Source: Galeopsis tetrahit
Taxonomy: Eukaryota > Streptophyta > Magnoliopsida > Lamiales > Lamiaceae
Length of the DNA: 64,000 nucleotides
Reading direction: 5' to 3'
Assembly: GCA_963675135.1 (NCBI GenBank)
Contig: OY776124.1
Location: 7,454,677-7,518,676, forward strand
The notes under the pieces are model-generated. The model ran no database searches, had not been told where the DNA came from, and was given only the letters and a program-made list of their open reading frames with translations. Made by a program: the position numbers and the translations under genes. Shown here piece by piece: positions 11,851 through 24,200 of the stretch (the first letter of the stretch is position 1; each line of letters opens with the position of its first letter).

Positions 11851-13418
11851 ATAAATTTAATTAATTACCGAACAAAACTAATACACATCTAGTTTTATAA
11901 TGTAATAATAAATTATTGTTTTTATAGCCTTTCTAAAATATTAATTTTTTATATGGAAATTGCTAAATTTTAGTTGTTAAATTCTTAAATTACTCAGAAC
12001 AAAATTTAAGCTGAACATTAAAGGTAAAATTCAGAATTCAATATAATCGCGACAATTAAGGAGTAATCTATTAAATGGGGGTTGACTAATATAGATTGTG
12101 TAAAATTAATTTGGTAAACTTCTATTGAAAGAAAATAGTACAAAGATATTGATATCATTAATTGATTGAAATAATTTTAGTACAAAATTTGTGGAATTCA
12201 AGGTTTAATAATTAATAATAACTGTATTTATATGTTTTTTTTATCAGTCAAAATCAATATATATATATATATATTTTATATTGATATTTTGGGGGTAAGA
12301 AATATTCATTCTAAGAGAGTAGTACACGTACAGAAATACATCATTGAGAGATAGGTTGTTGTTCATAATGTAGGGTTCTTACGCCAATCATCATATAAGA
12401 AATTACATTGATTCGAGAATTTAACCAACTCCAGAGTCTTCCTTTGAGTTTCTTTATGAATTTTTATATTTATATGTTCTTGTATAATATTATAAAATAA
12501 ATTTATATAATCCGTTGTAAATTTAATTGACAAATTAATAAGCAGGGATTCAATTTAAGATCAAATTGAATTTTCTTATGTTTTACTTTTCTTAATCTTC
12601 GGATCTAAATTAATTATTTTTTTATGCACCTATACACACAATTGGACTAAAATTATTCAAATTTAATTTATCTATACACACAAATTAAGCATTATAAAAA
12701 TAATACAACAAAAACAATCATTTATTCATCTTTATTGGACTACGTATAATAAAAATCAATACAATATATACAACAAAATCAATCCAACCACCGTGACTTA
12801 TTCACATAAATAGATGATGGATGCTTTGAGAAAGCAGCGTGAATTGAATGATGAAGGCATCCAATCCTTCAAAGTTTGATACATAAACCTGCAAAAAAAA
12901 CAATAAAAAAAATCAGACAATATTCATATTGTGTCACATATTACATCAAACATCAAACTTAAAAACATATTAGAAGAGAGAACATAACAACAAACCTAAA
13001 AAAAAAACATCAAATAAAAGTTATTTGGGTGCACATTAAAGATTATAGATCTACAATATATGTTTTGATGATGATTCGCTGATTGAAAAAGAAAAATGCA
13101 TCAACACGAAAATAAGAGTGCACATGAAAAAAAAAAAATATCATTCAAGGCGAGCTATATTGTTGGAGAGGACAAACCCAATAGAAAATGAATGGGAAAA
13201 ATGGAAGTGAAAGGACTATTATATAGGAGATTATATTAAGATCGAACGGTTAAAATTAATTTGTTTAAATAGACGGATTAGATTAAAAAGAAAAGTATGA
13301 AAAGGTGGTGAGAAGAGAGAATTTGAAATGGAGACATTTGAGAGGAGAGAGATTGTATCAGACGAATCACACTGCGACACGTGGCAGCCTAAGAGTTTGC
13401 AAATATATATATATATAT

Positions 13419-13680
13419 ATAGATATATTTTTTTTTTCTTTTTTGTTGTCGAGTTATTTAAATTTATTTAAAATTTAATATAATTTTATTTTTTAAAATT
13501 AAAGTACTAACTTGATTTTTTTTTTTATGGAAGACATGTATCAAGAGAGGTTTGTAAATATATAAATATAGATAGATATATTTTTTTTTTCTTTTTTGTT
13601 GTCGAGTTATTTAAATTTATTTAAAAATTAATAAAATTTTATTTTTTAAAATTAAAGTACTAACTTGATTTTTTTTATTT
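13419..13680. repeat. Direct repeat of about 110 bp around a Helitron-like 5' end
   Basis: The block GATATATTTTTTTTTT...GTTGTCGAGTTATTTAAATT...AAAGTACTAACTTGAT occurs at about 13421-13530 and again at about 13568-13669. Between them is a copy of the Helitron 5' signature (CAAGAGAGGTTTGTAAATATATAAATATAGAT). The pattern looks like a second 5' end inserted or copied next to the first. Confidence 0.6.
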
Positions 13681-13822
13681 TTTTTTATGAAAGTTAAATA
13701 CACATCCCCTTTTTTTTCCCCTCCCCATGACTCGAACCCATTTTTCCCCTCCCCATGACTCGAACCCAGGACCTAAGGCCTAGGTAGTGGTGCTCTAACC
13801 ACTTGAGCTATCCCACTCTGTC
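13670..13822 (-). mobile_element. tRNA-derived SINE with 17-bp TSD
   Basis: The minus strand starts in a tRNA-like head: A box TAGCTCAAGTGG and B box GGTTCGAGTC, spaced as in a pol III internal promoter. A body follows in which TGGGTTCGAGTCATGGGG is duplicated, and then an A-rich tail. Perfect 17-bp target-site duplications TAAAGTACTAACTTGAT flank it at 13653-13669 and 13823-13839, showing L1-type target-primed insertion. No complete tRNA fold or CCA-ready end is present, so this is not a functional tRNA gene. Confidence 0.85.
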
Positions 13823-13839
13823 TAAAGTACTAACTTGAT

Positions 13840-14912
13840 AGAGGCATACACTTATTTTTAACCTAAATTAGTTTTTAAAATATTTTATGTATACTATAGT
13901 TAATAATTTACTTATAATAAAATATTTTATTGATAAAGATATGTATACAAATCGATCATGGGTGCTCCTCCATGTTTTTTTCGAAAGAATTGATGTTCAA
14001 TTAAATCATATTTGTATGCTTAGAAGTATTTACTTAAAATGCAGTAAAACATTAAAGGGTTGGTCTGTTATGGACTCGAATGCATGTTGTGCACCCTAGT
14101 CCATGTTACACTTTACAGTTTACTGACTTACATTTTTTTGATAAATGGTGTTGCACTTTTCAATTATTACTAAAAATATTAAAACTCATCTATATAAAAA
14201 AATAGACAAATCATTAAAATTGATGTTTATAAAATATGATTGGAAAATAAATGTATTAAACTTACACGTGTGTGCATCTTTAGCATTGAAGACAAACAAT
14301 ATCTAAAAATAAAAGAAAATGGAGTATAAATTTTTATATATAAATTTAAATTAATAACAATTTTCTACTATCTAGAAAATTGAATGCAGATTATTATTTA
14401 AATACATTTAAACTTATACGTACTATAAATTATCATTTTTCGAGAAAGTGGAATATTTTTCTAGAAAATTGAATGCAGATTATTATTTAAAAATCTATAA
14501 ATATATAATACACCTACATGTTACCTTTTTTAATTTCGGCGGGAAAATTTTTGAGCCTTTGATCGTTTTCTTCATTTTGATCTTGGCCGTTCATTTGGTC
14601 TTCTGTATAAATATGGTAACCCTCATTTATTATTTTTATTTAATATTTGTCATTTATTACTCTTAATCATAACCGTTGATATTTGTAGATTGAATTGTGT
14701 CCTTCAGATCAATTCCATAAAATTTGTAACGTATTTCTCATCTTCTCTATAAATTCGTCATTTTTATTTGTCATTTTCATCGAATCACTTTTCTCTCTCT
14801 CTTTTCTGTATGGTTCATATGTAGTTAGTGTTATTGTTGTTTTTCTTTTGTGATAATGTAATTTTGTAATTCTAAAAATTCTATATTTTTTATTTTAATT
14901 TAGATATGTAGT
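13840..14912. other. AT-rich stretch with half a palindromic MITE
   Basis: No gene was recognised. About 14054-14178 is one arm of the palindromic MITE family seen at 2364 and 32676 (GGGTTGGTCTGTTATGGACTCG...GGTGTTGCACTTTTCAATTATTA). Its second arm is lost, so it cannot fold. A 34-bp direct repeat (CTAGAAAATTGAATGCAGATTATTATTTAA) lies at about 14371 and 14460. Confidence 0.6.
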
Positions 14913-15338
14913 TTAGTTTTTTGTTTTTTTGGATGTAAACGTTTGAAGACCAAATTGTTCATCAAAGATTGATCCTCTTCTTGGATTTGACAGCAAATCC
15001 TTTTTTCTTTTATTTAGCATCTTCAGCAATATTGATCTTCTTCCTTTAGGGATTGGACAACAAATCCTTTTACTCTCTGAACTTTGTAATGGAAAATTCA
15101 CATTTGTTTTTGTTGCTATTGAAACATTCACATTTCTTTTTTGTTGTAGATCTATAATGAAACATCCACGTTTCTTTCTGTATATTATATTTACATGTCT
15201 TTCATCTCGTGTGCAATTCTGCAAATTGAAAAGCCTTCTTTTAAAAGGCAAACAACTCTCAATAAAACTAATTGCATTAAGTCTCGCCTTTCCTCGAAAT
15301 AGCACCGGAAATTTGCAGATCTCCAAATAATCTTTCAC
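14913..15338 (-). CDS. Unrecognised basic 141-codon ORF
   Basis: An open frame much longer than its neighbours in this AT-rich stretch. The product is rich in Lys, Arg, Cys and Ser with no transmembrane segment, and I recognise no family. It could be an exon or the 5' part of a transposon gene, since it sits between transposon remnants. The ATG at 15338 is only the first in frame. Base composition is less AT-extreme than around it, which mildly favours past coding. Treat as hypothetical. Confidence 0.25.
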   Translation of the reverse strand: MKDYLEICKFPVLFRGKARLNAISFIESCLPFKRRLFNLQNCTRDERHVNIIYRKKRGCFIIDLQQKRNVNVSIATKTNVNFPLQSSESKRICCPIPKGRRSILLKMLNKRKKDLLSNPRRGSIFDEQFGLQTFTSKKTKN

Positions 15339-16813
15339 TGAATAAATTCCATTTTTATATTAGGAAGATCGTACACAATATTTTAATTGTTTAGAATTTC
15401 TTCAAAGACATTCCAAAATATATATAATTGAGAAAATTAATTTAAATATTTTTAAATCAATAAAATCGAAATTTGATCAAGATTAAGTGTGCAACCTACA
15501 TCTCTTTATTGCAAAAATATGATATGCGTACCGATATGATAATAAAAAAATTATTAATTTTAATATATATTGCAATTTATTAAAACGAATCTTAATATCA
15601 TATAATAATCTTATGTATTCTATTCATCTAGGTATTCAATTATGTATTAAAAAAGTAAATAAATTCGAATTTTGTTGATTGACTAAGTTTAAGACAGGTG
15701 TGAAGAATTCGATTTTGACAGGTCAATAAATTTATGACCATGGTTATACAAAATTTTTTTGACATTAACTCACTCAATATTATATTTATGGTATTGACTT
15801 AAAAAATTATTAATAGATATTAATCGACTAATCATTACTAATTAACATATGTCAAATTAATTAAGGAAAATCGATCTTAACTTAATTGATTGAAAATCAA
15901 TTTTGAATTTTCTTAAATTAAGGAAATCGAATTTATCTCATAGTTGACTAATTCCAAAAGAGGTGCAAATTTTGAATTTGGCAGATTTTAATAAACAGAA
16001 TTCATAAATTATGTCATAGTTAAAATTAATTAAGGAAATTCGAGTCAATAAATTTCTAACCATTTTTTTTTAGTGATTATAAATAAATGGAGTAATTAGT
16101 TAAAGGTCCATTAAAATTGAATTTGAAATTCCTTAAATTAAGGAAACTGAAATTGGAGATCAAAGTTGACTACTGTAATTTTAAAACAGGCCAAAAGAAT
16201 TGAAAATTGACATATTTTAGGAATCGTCAATAAATTTATGTCATATTTAACAAATTAGTTAAAAGTTCATATATACTCAAGTTAGTGAGTTAGTGGATGA
16301 ATACGTAAATAATTAATTGTTTCATATTTAGAAATCTTTTCACAAATCTTTAAATATCTAAAATTTGAAATTTTGAATTTATTTAATATTACGTAAATAA
16401 CTAATTTTATTTTTAAAAAGCAACACACTTCATATCTTTAATTTGACGAATTGCCTAATCATAACACATATATTTCATATTTTAGTAAAATGTACAAACA
16501 TTCATATAACATAGACCTCGAAAACAGAATAACAAACAGAAAAAATCTATATTCATGAAAAATATATGTTAACACTGTATTTCTTGAATGGAATGACCAC
16601 AAACTTTCTCGCCTAAACTAAAAAAAGGAAATCCGTAGATGTATTATATTTGTATAGATTTTTGATTTTTCAAATGGGCATGCTCTCAATAAAAATCAAT
16701 TAATCGATATTTTTTAAATTTATAATATATATAATACAATTATCATTTTATGTTTAATAATTCTTATATATTTCCACAACATAATTTTTAATATTCTTTA
16801 AAAAAAAAATTAG
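15339..16813. other. AT-rich stretch with degenerate internal repeats
   Basis: No gene was found. Three degenerate copies of a block containing GTTGACTA, a (T)TTGAATTT/GACAGG motif and AATAAATTTATG(T)CAT recur near 15676, 15943 and 16164, with TTAATTAAGGAAA linkers. This suggests an old tandem array. Confidence 0.4.
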
Positions 16814-17464
16814 ATGTTATTGGTAGGGTTCCTGAAATTGGTGAAATTCAGGATCGTCATGTTAATATGAAACCTACCGAACTTTTGGAAGTGATTATTG
16901 AAGATACTCAGTATGTGATTTATATTGTTTTTTTTTTCATTAATGTTTTTTTTTCGTATTTATATTATCTATTTGTTACGTTGTTATTTTCTAATAATTT
17001 TATTTTGTAGGGGTAATCGATTAAAGGTATCTCTTTGGGGTGATTTCAGTAATCATCTCATAAATGTTCGATCTTCTAGCTGTTGTGATCCGCCCGTATT
17101 AATATTTCAAATGTTTCGTCTGAAATTTTATAATGGTATGTATATTTTTTCTCAACTATTTACGTTAATATTATTCTTTCTTGTACGTTTTAATTGCTAA
17201 CGTTTAATTATTTGTATTGAAAAGGGGATATTCAATTTCGAATTCTTTTAACACATTCAGAATTCTTTTTGGTGATGATAATCAGGAAATACTTGATTTT
17301 CGAACTAGGTACAATTTTTTGAACTTAATTTATTTTAATTATTCACATTATTTATTTTATATTATATAAATTTTCAATATTGTTTGATTTTAGTTTCGAT
17401 GCTGTTTCAAAGAACGAACAAATATCTGGTTCTTTTTCTTGGTCATCTTTATCTGAAAGTCGAG
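16814..17464 (+). pseudogene. Replication protein A 70-kDa-like (OB-fold) gene fragment
   Basis: Four exon-like pieces join with GT/AG borders: 16814-16910 (DVIGRVPEIGEIQ...VIIEDTQ), 17011-17133 (GNRLKVSLWGDFSNHL), about 17224-17309 (SNSFNTFRILFGDDNQEILDFRTR) and about 17393-17464. Together they match the central OB-fold of plant RPA1-like/DUF223 proteins (canonical ...EDxxGNRLKVTLWG... then VSNSFNATK...EVQEFR). The N-terminal and C-terminal parts, including the zinc finger, are absent. Plant Helitrons often carry RPA-like genes, and this piece lies about 4 kb upstream of, and on the same strand as, the Helitron helicase gene. It may be an accessory Helitron ORF or a captured host fragment. 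Confidence 0.65.
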
Positions 17465-17627
17465 GTACCAATTAAATTATTCACTATTGTTTAATTATTT
17501 ATTTTATATTATATAAATTTTCAATATTGTTTAATTATTCAAATTATCTGATTTTAAAAAATATAAACATTTAAGTCATTTTAATACTAAAGAAATTATA
17601 AGATAAATATTTACTAACCTTGACAGC

Positions 17628-17894
17628 TCTTCGTCCAATCCTTTGTGTAATGTATTTTCTTTTGTTTCATCTTTCCTTCTCAAATGCTCAAGTATATGCA
17701 CAAGATTCAAAAATAGTATTATTATTTATAAATCTACACTGAAAAGGTAAATTGAATACATAATTCTAGACACCAAGTTATATTATCACTTACACTATAT
17801 AAATTAAATTCATGAAGTGCTTTTTGTATTGTACTTAGAATTTTTGAACTTAATGATGTTCTGTTGTTAGAAATAAAAAGACCTTGATGTACCT
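17628..17894 (-). pseudogene. Exon-like fragments of unidentified gene
   Basis: On the minus strand an acceptor (TATTCCAG) at about 17893 opens a frame of about 33 codons (VHQGLFISNNRTSLSSKILS...) ending at an AGT|GTAAGT donor near 17794. A further open piece (HLRRKDETKENTLHKGLDEELS) ends at a donor near 17628. I do not recognise the family. The pieces do not look like the expected continuation of the PHD/GNAT exon just upstream, so they may be a separate captured fragment. Confidence 0.35.
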
Positions 17895-17967
17895 GGAATA
17901 ATTAAGAAGATTAGTTTTGTTTGTAATTAAAATGTATTCTAAATAAGAATTTAAGAAAAACTCTCAC

Positions 17968-18213
17968 CATCTATTAAAAATAAGATCTTCCACCAGATCC
18001 CTCCTACTGCTAGGCTCTTTGACAGTCTCGAAACACTCATGCATCACACACATAACAACATTAAGCTTGCTGTAAATCTCAACAAAAGCCTCATTATCGC
18101 ATTTGTCAGGATTAGAAGAATCAGTTTCCATGCATTTCACTAAAGTCCAAGTCAAATTTTTAGTTCCCACATGGACATTTTTTTCCCAGTATTTTTTGTA
18201 CACCACAAAATAT
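17968..18213 (-). pseudogene. PHD-finger/GNAT (IDM1-like) gene fragment, single exon
   Basis: An exon bounded by TTGTTTGCAG at 18214 and GGTGAGAG at 17967. It encodes about 80 residues including LTWTLVKCMETDSSNP, YSKLNVVMCVMHECFE and KEPSSRRDLVEDLIFNRW. These resemble the start of the GNAT-like acyltransferase region of plant PHD-zinc-finger proteins of the IDM1/At5g36740 type (remembered consensus SKLNVALxVMHECFEPxKEPxTRRDLVEDVIF). The expected next exon (the FYTVLLE region) is not found, so this is an isolated exon. It may have been captured by a Helitron. The family call is from memory of the motif. Confidence 0.6.
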
Positions 18214-18931
18214 CTGCAAACAATAATCATATTAAAACCATGGAGTTAGTACAATATAGGGGATGGATATCTTTCACGAGCTATGCTTCTAATTAACTTG
18301 AGATAAAGGCATTTATAAAGGTACATGTTTACATGTATCTTGACATAAACAATGCCCTTCAGAATTATATGTAATATTAATTCCTTCATTTCTGAGGTAC
18401 AATCCACCTACTCTATTCCTGATATTAGTTAGAGAATTAATAAGTCAATATTTTTATTTTTCAGATTATAATATAAACTACACCTTTTTTCTTTCTATTA
18501 ATGAGACGCGTGTCTCTTTTCAAATAAAATTAATGAGCCCCATGTCTCTTCTCAAAAAAATTTAGGAGAAGCGTGTCATGTACCATCCGTTTTAATTAAA
18601 CTTTTAAAAAATATTTTCACTGTTATCAGCATACATGAAATTACTGAGTACACCCACCTTATTTTTTCTTTCATGTTCTACACGACCCGAACCGGATAAA
18701 AAAAATTGCGTGAAATTTATACCCCCGTTCTCTAATTCCTTGTATCAACAAAATATCAAACAAACTCAAAATTTCGTAGAAGCAGTAGGTGATTGTGGAA
18801 ACTCATTTATAAATAAAAAAATCATTGAACGATAAAGTGTTTGTTGACTTTGAAAATGTACACACTTTTTTGTAAACGGTCGAAATAAAATAAGGTAAGT
18901 AGACACATTTTTGTGGGAGAGAAGATTATAC
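18214..18931. other. Non-coding spacer
   Basis: AT-rich DNA with two similar phrases (GAGACGCGTGTCTCTTTTCAAA and GAGCCCCATGTCTCTTCTCAAA near 18503 and 18534). No gene was recognised. GAGTACACCCAC at about 18646 recurs near 20053 and inverted near 19911. Confidence 0.35.
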
Positions 18932-19192
18932 CTGTGCAGCCTGGATCAAGATATGGATTATGTTCATACCCGTTTATACAGGTGCAGCGATATCCACCCA
19001 AGCCCGTATCCGAATCAACACATACACTATTAGCCTTGCAAGCGTAGTCTCCAGAATTCTCAGCTTGCGCACAAGTCAAATTCCCAATGGCCCAATCCAG
19101 GACGATGGGCACCGTACCCTGAACCCGCTGCACGAAATTCTGGTCGGAAAGGTCCGACGCCCCACAGAATTCGATATGATTAACTCAAAATT
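18932..19192 (-). pseudogene. Wall-associated kinase (WAK) extracellular exon fragment
   Basis: The minus strand encodes CGASDLSDQNFVQRV, then VPIVLDWAIGNLTCAQA, then an EGF-like stretch (YACKANSVCVDSD...GGYRCTCINGYEHNPYL...GCT). This is the end of WAK exon 1, with a canonical splice donor (CAG|GTATAA) at 18931. WAKs are plant receptor kinases with a pectin-binding extracellular part and EGF repeats. There is no upstream GUB_WAK domain and no kinase exon, so this is a displaced fragment, plausibly transposon-captured. The frame is intact over the fragment. Confidence 0.75.
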
Positions 19193-21295
19193 TCGTAGAT
19201 CTGTGTTTTGAAGAAAAGCAAACTATTTCAAAGTGTCACTCCAAAACGGCAAAATTTCGAAAAAAAAAAAAGTTACGTGATAATTCTAAATTTTTAGTTT
19301 TTCCAATCTAAAACTCAAGGATTCAAAATGGATCTAGATCTGAGCAAAAAAAAAAAAAAATCGATCTTGAAGTTCAAAATTTTCCAATCTAAACTTGAAA
19401 TCACTTACTTGGGACGGACGACACGACTTCTGGAAGGAGTGGCGCCGTCTAAGTCGGGGATCGGTTGTCGGCCTTCTTTTTCTTAAAAAAATAGCGGCGG
19501 CGACGATGTCGGTGGTCAGCCCACTTATTCAAACGCCGGAGAAGCAAGAATGGAGACGATTGGAGAAGATGGAGATGGTTGTGGCTGAACGACGTCGACG
19601 AGGCAAGTGAGGGACGTTGGCCTTCTTCTTCTTCTTCTTCAAATATTAGCGACGTCGGCCGTATTCGAGATCCACCCCCTTCTTCAAATAGCGGCGACGG
19701 TATCAACTCCGGCCGCCTCATTCAAGCGTCGGCATTCGGGAATGGATGGTTCCACCGCCTGATATGTTTTACTTTTTGGAGAGGGGGTAATGAAGTGTTC
19801 GGTTTACAATGTGGTAATTGTGTTCTTTTTTAACAATTGAAACGGTGGTAATGTGTTATTTTAATTATACAACTAGATTGATTTTAATAGGGTTATTTTG
19901 GTTTTTTGTGTGTGGGTGTACTTATCTCAAAAGTTAGGTGTTCTTAGCTGGTGTGTGTCCTTAACAATCACGTTTGTGCGTATACCCGTGTCCGAAAACC
20001 TAGGCTCCAATGTTAAACCCATTTACAGTTATCCGCAAACCCAGTTTTGTTGAGTACACCCACTTTAACTTTTACTAGATTCACTACATGTATAAAATGT
20101 GTTAACTACCCTTCCATCATTTTTAAATAAATTCACTTCCTAAGTACACCCATCCAAATAAATTTTATTTACAAGTTACCATTTCTCATTAAAAAAAAAA
20201 ATATTAGAATTAAATAATAAGAAAAATTCTTAAGACACAAAACTCTTAAAAACTAAATTAGAAAATAAAAATATTTGAAAAATATTCAAATTTAACAAAA
20301 AAAAATTCAAAAAAAAATGAAAGGCTTTACTAAAATAAATATCTGACATAATTTTATAAAAAGAATTTCAAAAAATAAGCAAAATTTCGAAGAAAGTAAT
20401 GAGATTCGGTAAAATTTCTTATTTTTAATATACACATTTTTTAATTTTTTTGAAATTTTAATTTATAGGATTTTAGTTAATCATTATTAAAATGTATAAA
20501 TATTATATATACATATATATATATATCTTTCATTATAAACATTTTATAGTTTTATTAATAATACAAATTAGATTCATTATATTTACTTTTATAATTAATT
20601 TGAATATTTTTTTTATAACATTTATTATCAATTTACTAAATTATTGCCTCAAATTTGAATTTATCACAATAATAATCATGCTAATAATTTATATTATTAA
20701 CATAAAATTAACTATGCATTTAATCATAATATCAATGATTTGATTGTAATGTTACAATTATATTTAACGTCCCCTAATTATTATAATTATATTAAATGTT
20801 CTTTAATTGTTTACATTTACCAATTTTTAAAATTTTATGTTCTATAAGTATTCATAACTTGTGATTTGAAACTTATATAAAAAATTCTACATATGCTTAT
20901 TGTTCTACAAAAACCACAACTTCTGATCATTAAACGTTTTTCTACTTTTCTGGTAAGTTCTTTATTTATTCTTTATTATATGTAGATCATTAGTTATATA
21001 TGTTGATCATATGATCTTCTAGGTAGATTAATTGTTAATATGTAGTAATATTTTGTTATATATATATATATATATATATGTTTACTGTATAAATTTTTTT
21101 AATTATAATCTTTTTGTTTGGTTATTTTATTGTGATTGATTATTTTATTTATTGGTCTAAATCCTTTTTAAAGTTCTTAATTAAAAAAAATAGTAAAATA
21201 TATTAATTAAAGTGTGTTATACATATATCTTAATTTTTATAATGATCAAATCATTAGGTTATTATAAAATTTTATGTTATTACAGTGAATCGATC
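19193..21295. other. GC-rich island then AT-rich flank; no recognised gene
   Basis: About 19395-19835 is markedly GC-richer than its surroundings and has overlapping open frames on both strands (including SSSSSSNISDVGRIRDPPPSS on plus). I recognise no protein family, so this may be a captured exon or 5'UTR. About 20150-21290 is very AT-rich with TA repeats (20505-20526, 21059-21079). It presumably contains the promoter and 5' end of the downstream Helitron. I could not identify the 5' TC terminus. Confidence 0.4.
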
Positions 21296-24200
21296 ATGCG
21301 CAAGCTTCTAAATTCAATGATAATAAATAAGAAGCGATCAATTGGTGATATCAATTCAAAAGGTATGTTTTTAAAGTAAATTTATTTAGATATTATTTTT
21401 TATATCAAATAATATTATTCATACATATACTACATTTATTTGAACTAATTACTCTTTCTTATCATTATCTTATATTAGAGAATGAAGAACCACGTTCTTA
21501 TAGAACTACTAGCTCCATTTCAGAAAAAAAAAAAAGGATGTTATGTTTTTGGTCAGAATTTGGCGTCATCAAGTTTAGGCAGTGTTTCAGTTCAACCTTT
21601 TGCCAATACTTCTAATGGTATTTATTTTATTTTATTACTTCAATATAGTAGAATAAATTTAGTTTAGTATATTATTTTTAAATGTTACATTAATTTTTTT
21701 TAATTAATTATAGTATCTGGTTCGAGATTTTTAATGTCAGGTAGTTTATCATCTGATAAAAGTTTTAATCATCACGATAATTCAACACAACAATCAATGT
21801 TAGATGAATCTTCATCGTTTGTGGTTGATTTGACTGGTGACGATACTGATATTGTTGAATTACAAGCAAGAGATTCATTATTCAGAGAAATAATGAATTT
21901 TAGTGAGAAATGTCCTGAGATTGTTGAACTAGAACCTGATGATACATGTGATCATGATAGTCACATACAATGTAAGTTAAAACAGCTTCATACATTAAAA
22001 AATATTCTAACTACATATCTATATGTGTATATTAATCATTTTATTTTTTTTAATATTATGTATATATACGTATTTATATTTTAATATTAAGTATCCTTAT
22101 ATTGAACATTTTGTAACATTTTTCCTTTTTTTTTTATTGCAAAGCTATTGACTATTGGGATATTGGAGATCCTATACATAGTTGTCAATTTTGTGGTGCA
22201 ATGTTTTGGTATGATGAAAGCTTAAAGGCATGTCGAGTTTCAGAACGACCAAGATTCTCATTGTGTTGCACTCAAGGAAAGATACAGATACCATATATGC
22301 ATCAACCTCCTTCAGTTCTTCAAGAACTACTTTGGAGTAATACTGCAAAGAGCAAACATTATTTGGATAATGTTCGTGCTTTTAATAGTATGTTCTCCTT
22401 TACTTCTTTGGGTGGGAAGATTGATAGAAGTCTTAATACCGGAGGCGCTCCACCAGTGTTCCGCTTACATGGACAAAATTACCATAGAATGGGTGGTTTA
22501 TTGCCATCAAATGGATCTCAACCAAAGTTTGCTCAGTTGTAAATTTAGGATACTGATAACGAAATTTCCAACAGAATAAATGCTTTTAGGTATTTTTATT
22601 TTAATATTCAATTACATAATTATTTTCATTCTCCTTTTATATTAATCTTATTTTTTTGTTAATAACAGGTCAAATTTGCACATCAATACATTACATGCTG
22701 AAATAGTAACCGATCTTAAAAATATGTTGGATGGTCATAATGTACTTGCAAAGAAGTTTCGAGAGGCTAGGCATAGATTTCTTGAAGGAAATTCTAATGT
22801 TACTATGAGATTGATTGCTAAAAGGGGACTTGATCCTAGAAGATATAACTTACCTACTATCTTTGAGGTTGGTGTTGTAGTTGTTGGTGACCTTGATCAA
22901 ACTCTTGGTAATCGTGATATTGTTGTACAAACTTATGTTGGTGAACTTCAACGCATTACATAGTTGAATCTGTCATATCTTGCTTTGCAATATCCACTTC
23001 TTTTTCCATACGGCGAGGATGGATATACAGAGGATATTCCATTTGCTACATCTGCGCTGCATACAGCTGGAACACGTAAGTCCGTTAGTTTTAGAGAGTA
23101 CTTTGCATTTCGACTTCAACAGAGGAATGGTGAACCTTCTACGATTTTATCTTAAAAAATGCTCACTCAACAATTTATTGTTGATGCTTATACTATGGTT
23201 GAAGCTGAGAGACTTAAATACATAAGGACACATCAAGCAGAGCTTCGTAGTGAAATGTATAGTGGTGTTCAGGATGCAGTTTTAGATGGTGAGACAGATG
23301 CTCGTGCATTGGGAAAGCGAGTTGTTTTGCCCCCTTCATTTACTGGAGGTGCACGCTACATGGTTCAAAATTATCAAGATGCAATGACAATTTCTAGATG
23401 GGCCGGTTATCCTCAATTATTTATAACATTCATTAGCAATAAAAAATGGCCTGAGATTGTACGTTTTTTAAAACAGAAGGCACTTAATTCTGAAGACCGC
23501 CCAGATATAATATGTCGAATATTTAAGATCAAACTTGAAGGATTATTAAATGATATTCGAAAGAAAAAAATATTTGGAAATGTCAAAGCAGGTATTTGAA
23601 TTTATTTATTTTTTCTTTTACATTTATAATTTTATTCTCATTTAATAACATCTATTCACTACATTTTATCTTTTAATATTTTTTGTAATTTTATCTGCAG
23701 TTCTTTATACTATTGAATTTCAAAAGCGAGGTCTTCCCCATGCACATATATTGGTGTTTCTTGAAAATCACAATGAGGTTTGTATATATTTAATCTTGCT
23801 ACATTAGGTTTTTATGTTAATTGATTATTCTTTATCTCATTTTTTTATTTAAATTGTTACAGTTTCCATCTGGGAATGATATTGATCGCATCATTTCTGT
23901 TGAGTTACCTGATAAAGAAAATGATCAACAGTATTTTAATGTTGTTTGTGATTTAATGATTCATGGTCCTTGTGGTGCTGCAAATCCAAGTTCTCCTTGC
24001 ATGACCGATGAAGGTTCATGTACAAAACATTTTTCTAAAAGATTTGTTTCAAAGTCTTCTATTGGTGAATATGGTTATCATATTTATAGGCGAAGGGATG
24101 ATGGAAGGACTTTGAATAAGAAGAGCTCTGTTTTGGATAACAGACACATTGTTCCCCATAATTGTTATCTTCTTTTGAAGTACAGTGCACATATCAATGT

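Larger units (their letters stand above)
8240..13421 (-). mobile_element. Putative Helitron B (minus strand), directly abutting Helitron A
   Basis: CTAG at 8240-8243 is the 3' terminus on the minus strand, next to a perfect hairpin CCCGCG-taata-CGCGGG (8251-8267), followed by T outside as expected for Helitrons. The proposed 5' end (TC on the minus strand) is at about 13421 within TATATAGATATA, after a segment similar to the Helitron A 5' region. Only short AT-rich ORFs occur inside, so it appears non-autonomous. The 5' assignment is inference. The 3' terminus is well supported. Confidence 0.5.

Noticed and set aside
13745..13822. A functional tRNA gene on the minus strand
   Set aside because: A- and B-box sequences are present, but the body duplicates the B box, there is no closable acceptor stem, and an A-rich tail plus 17-bp TSDs show a SINE.
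18646..19921. A TIR element bounded by GAGTACACCCAC and GTGGGTGTACTT carrying the WAK exon
   Set aside because: The shared inverted motif is only about 11 bp, further copies occur at 20053 and 20150, and no TSD was found. Kept only as a note.
20492..20743. An 83-codon membrane-like ORF rich in Ile, Phe and Tyr
   Set aside because: It is a translation of AT-repeat DNA. Hydrophobicity follows from base composition and no family resemblance is seen.
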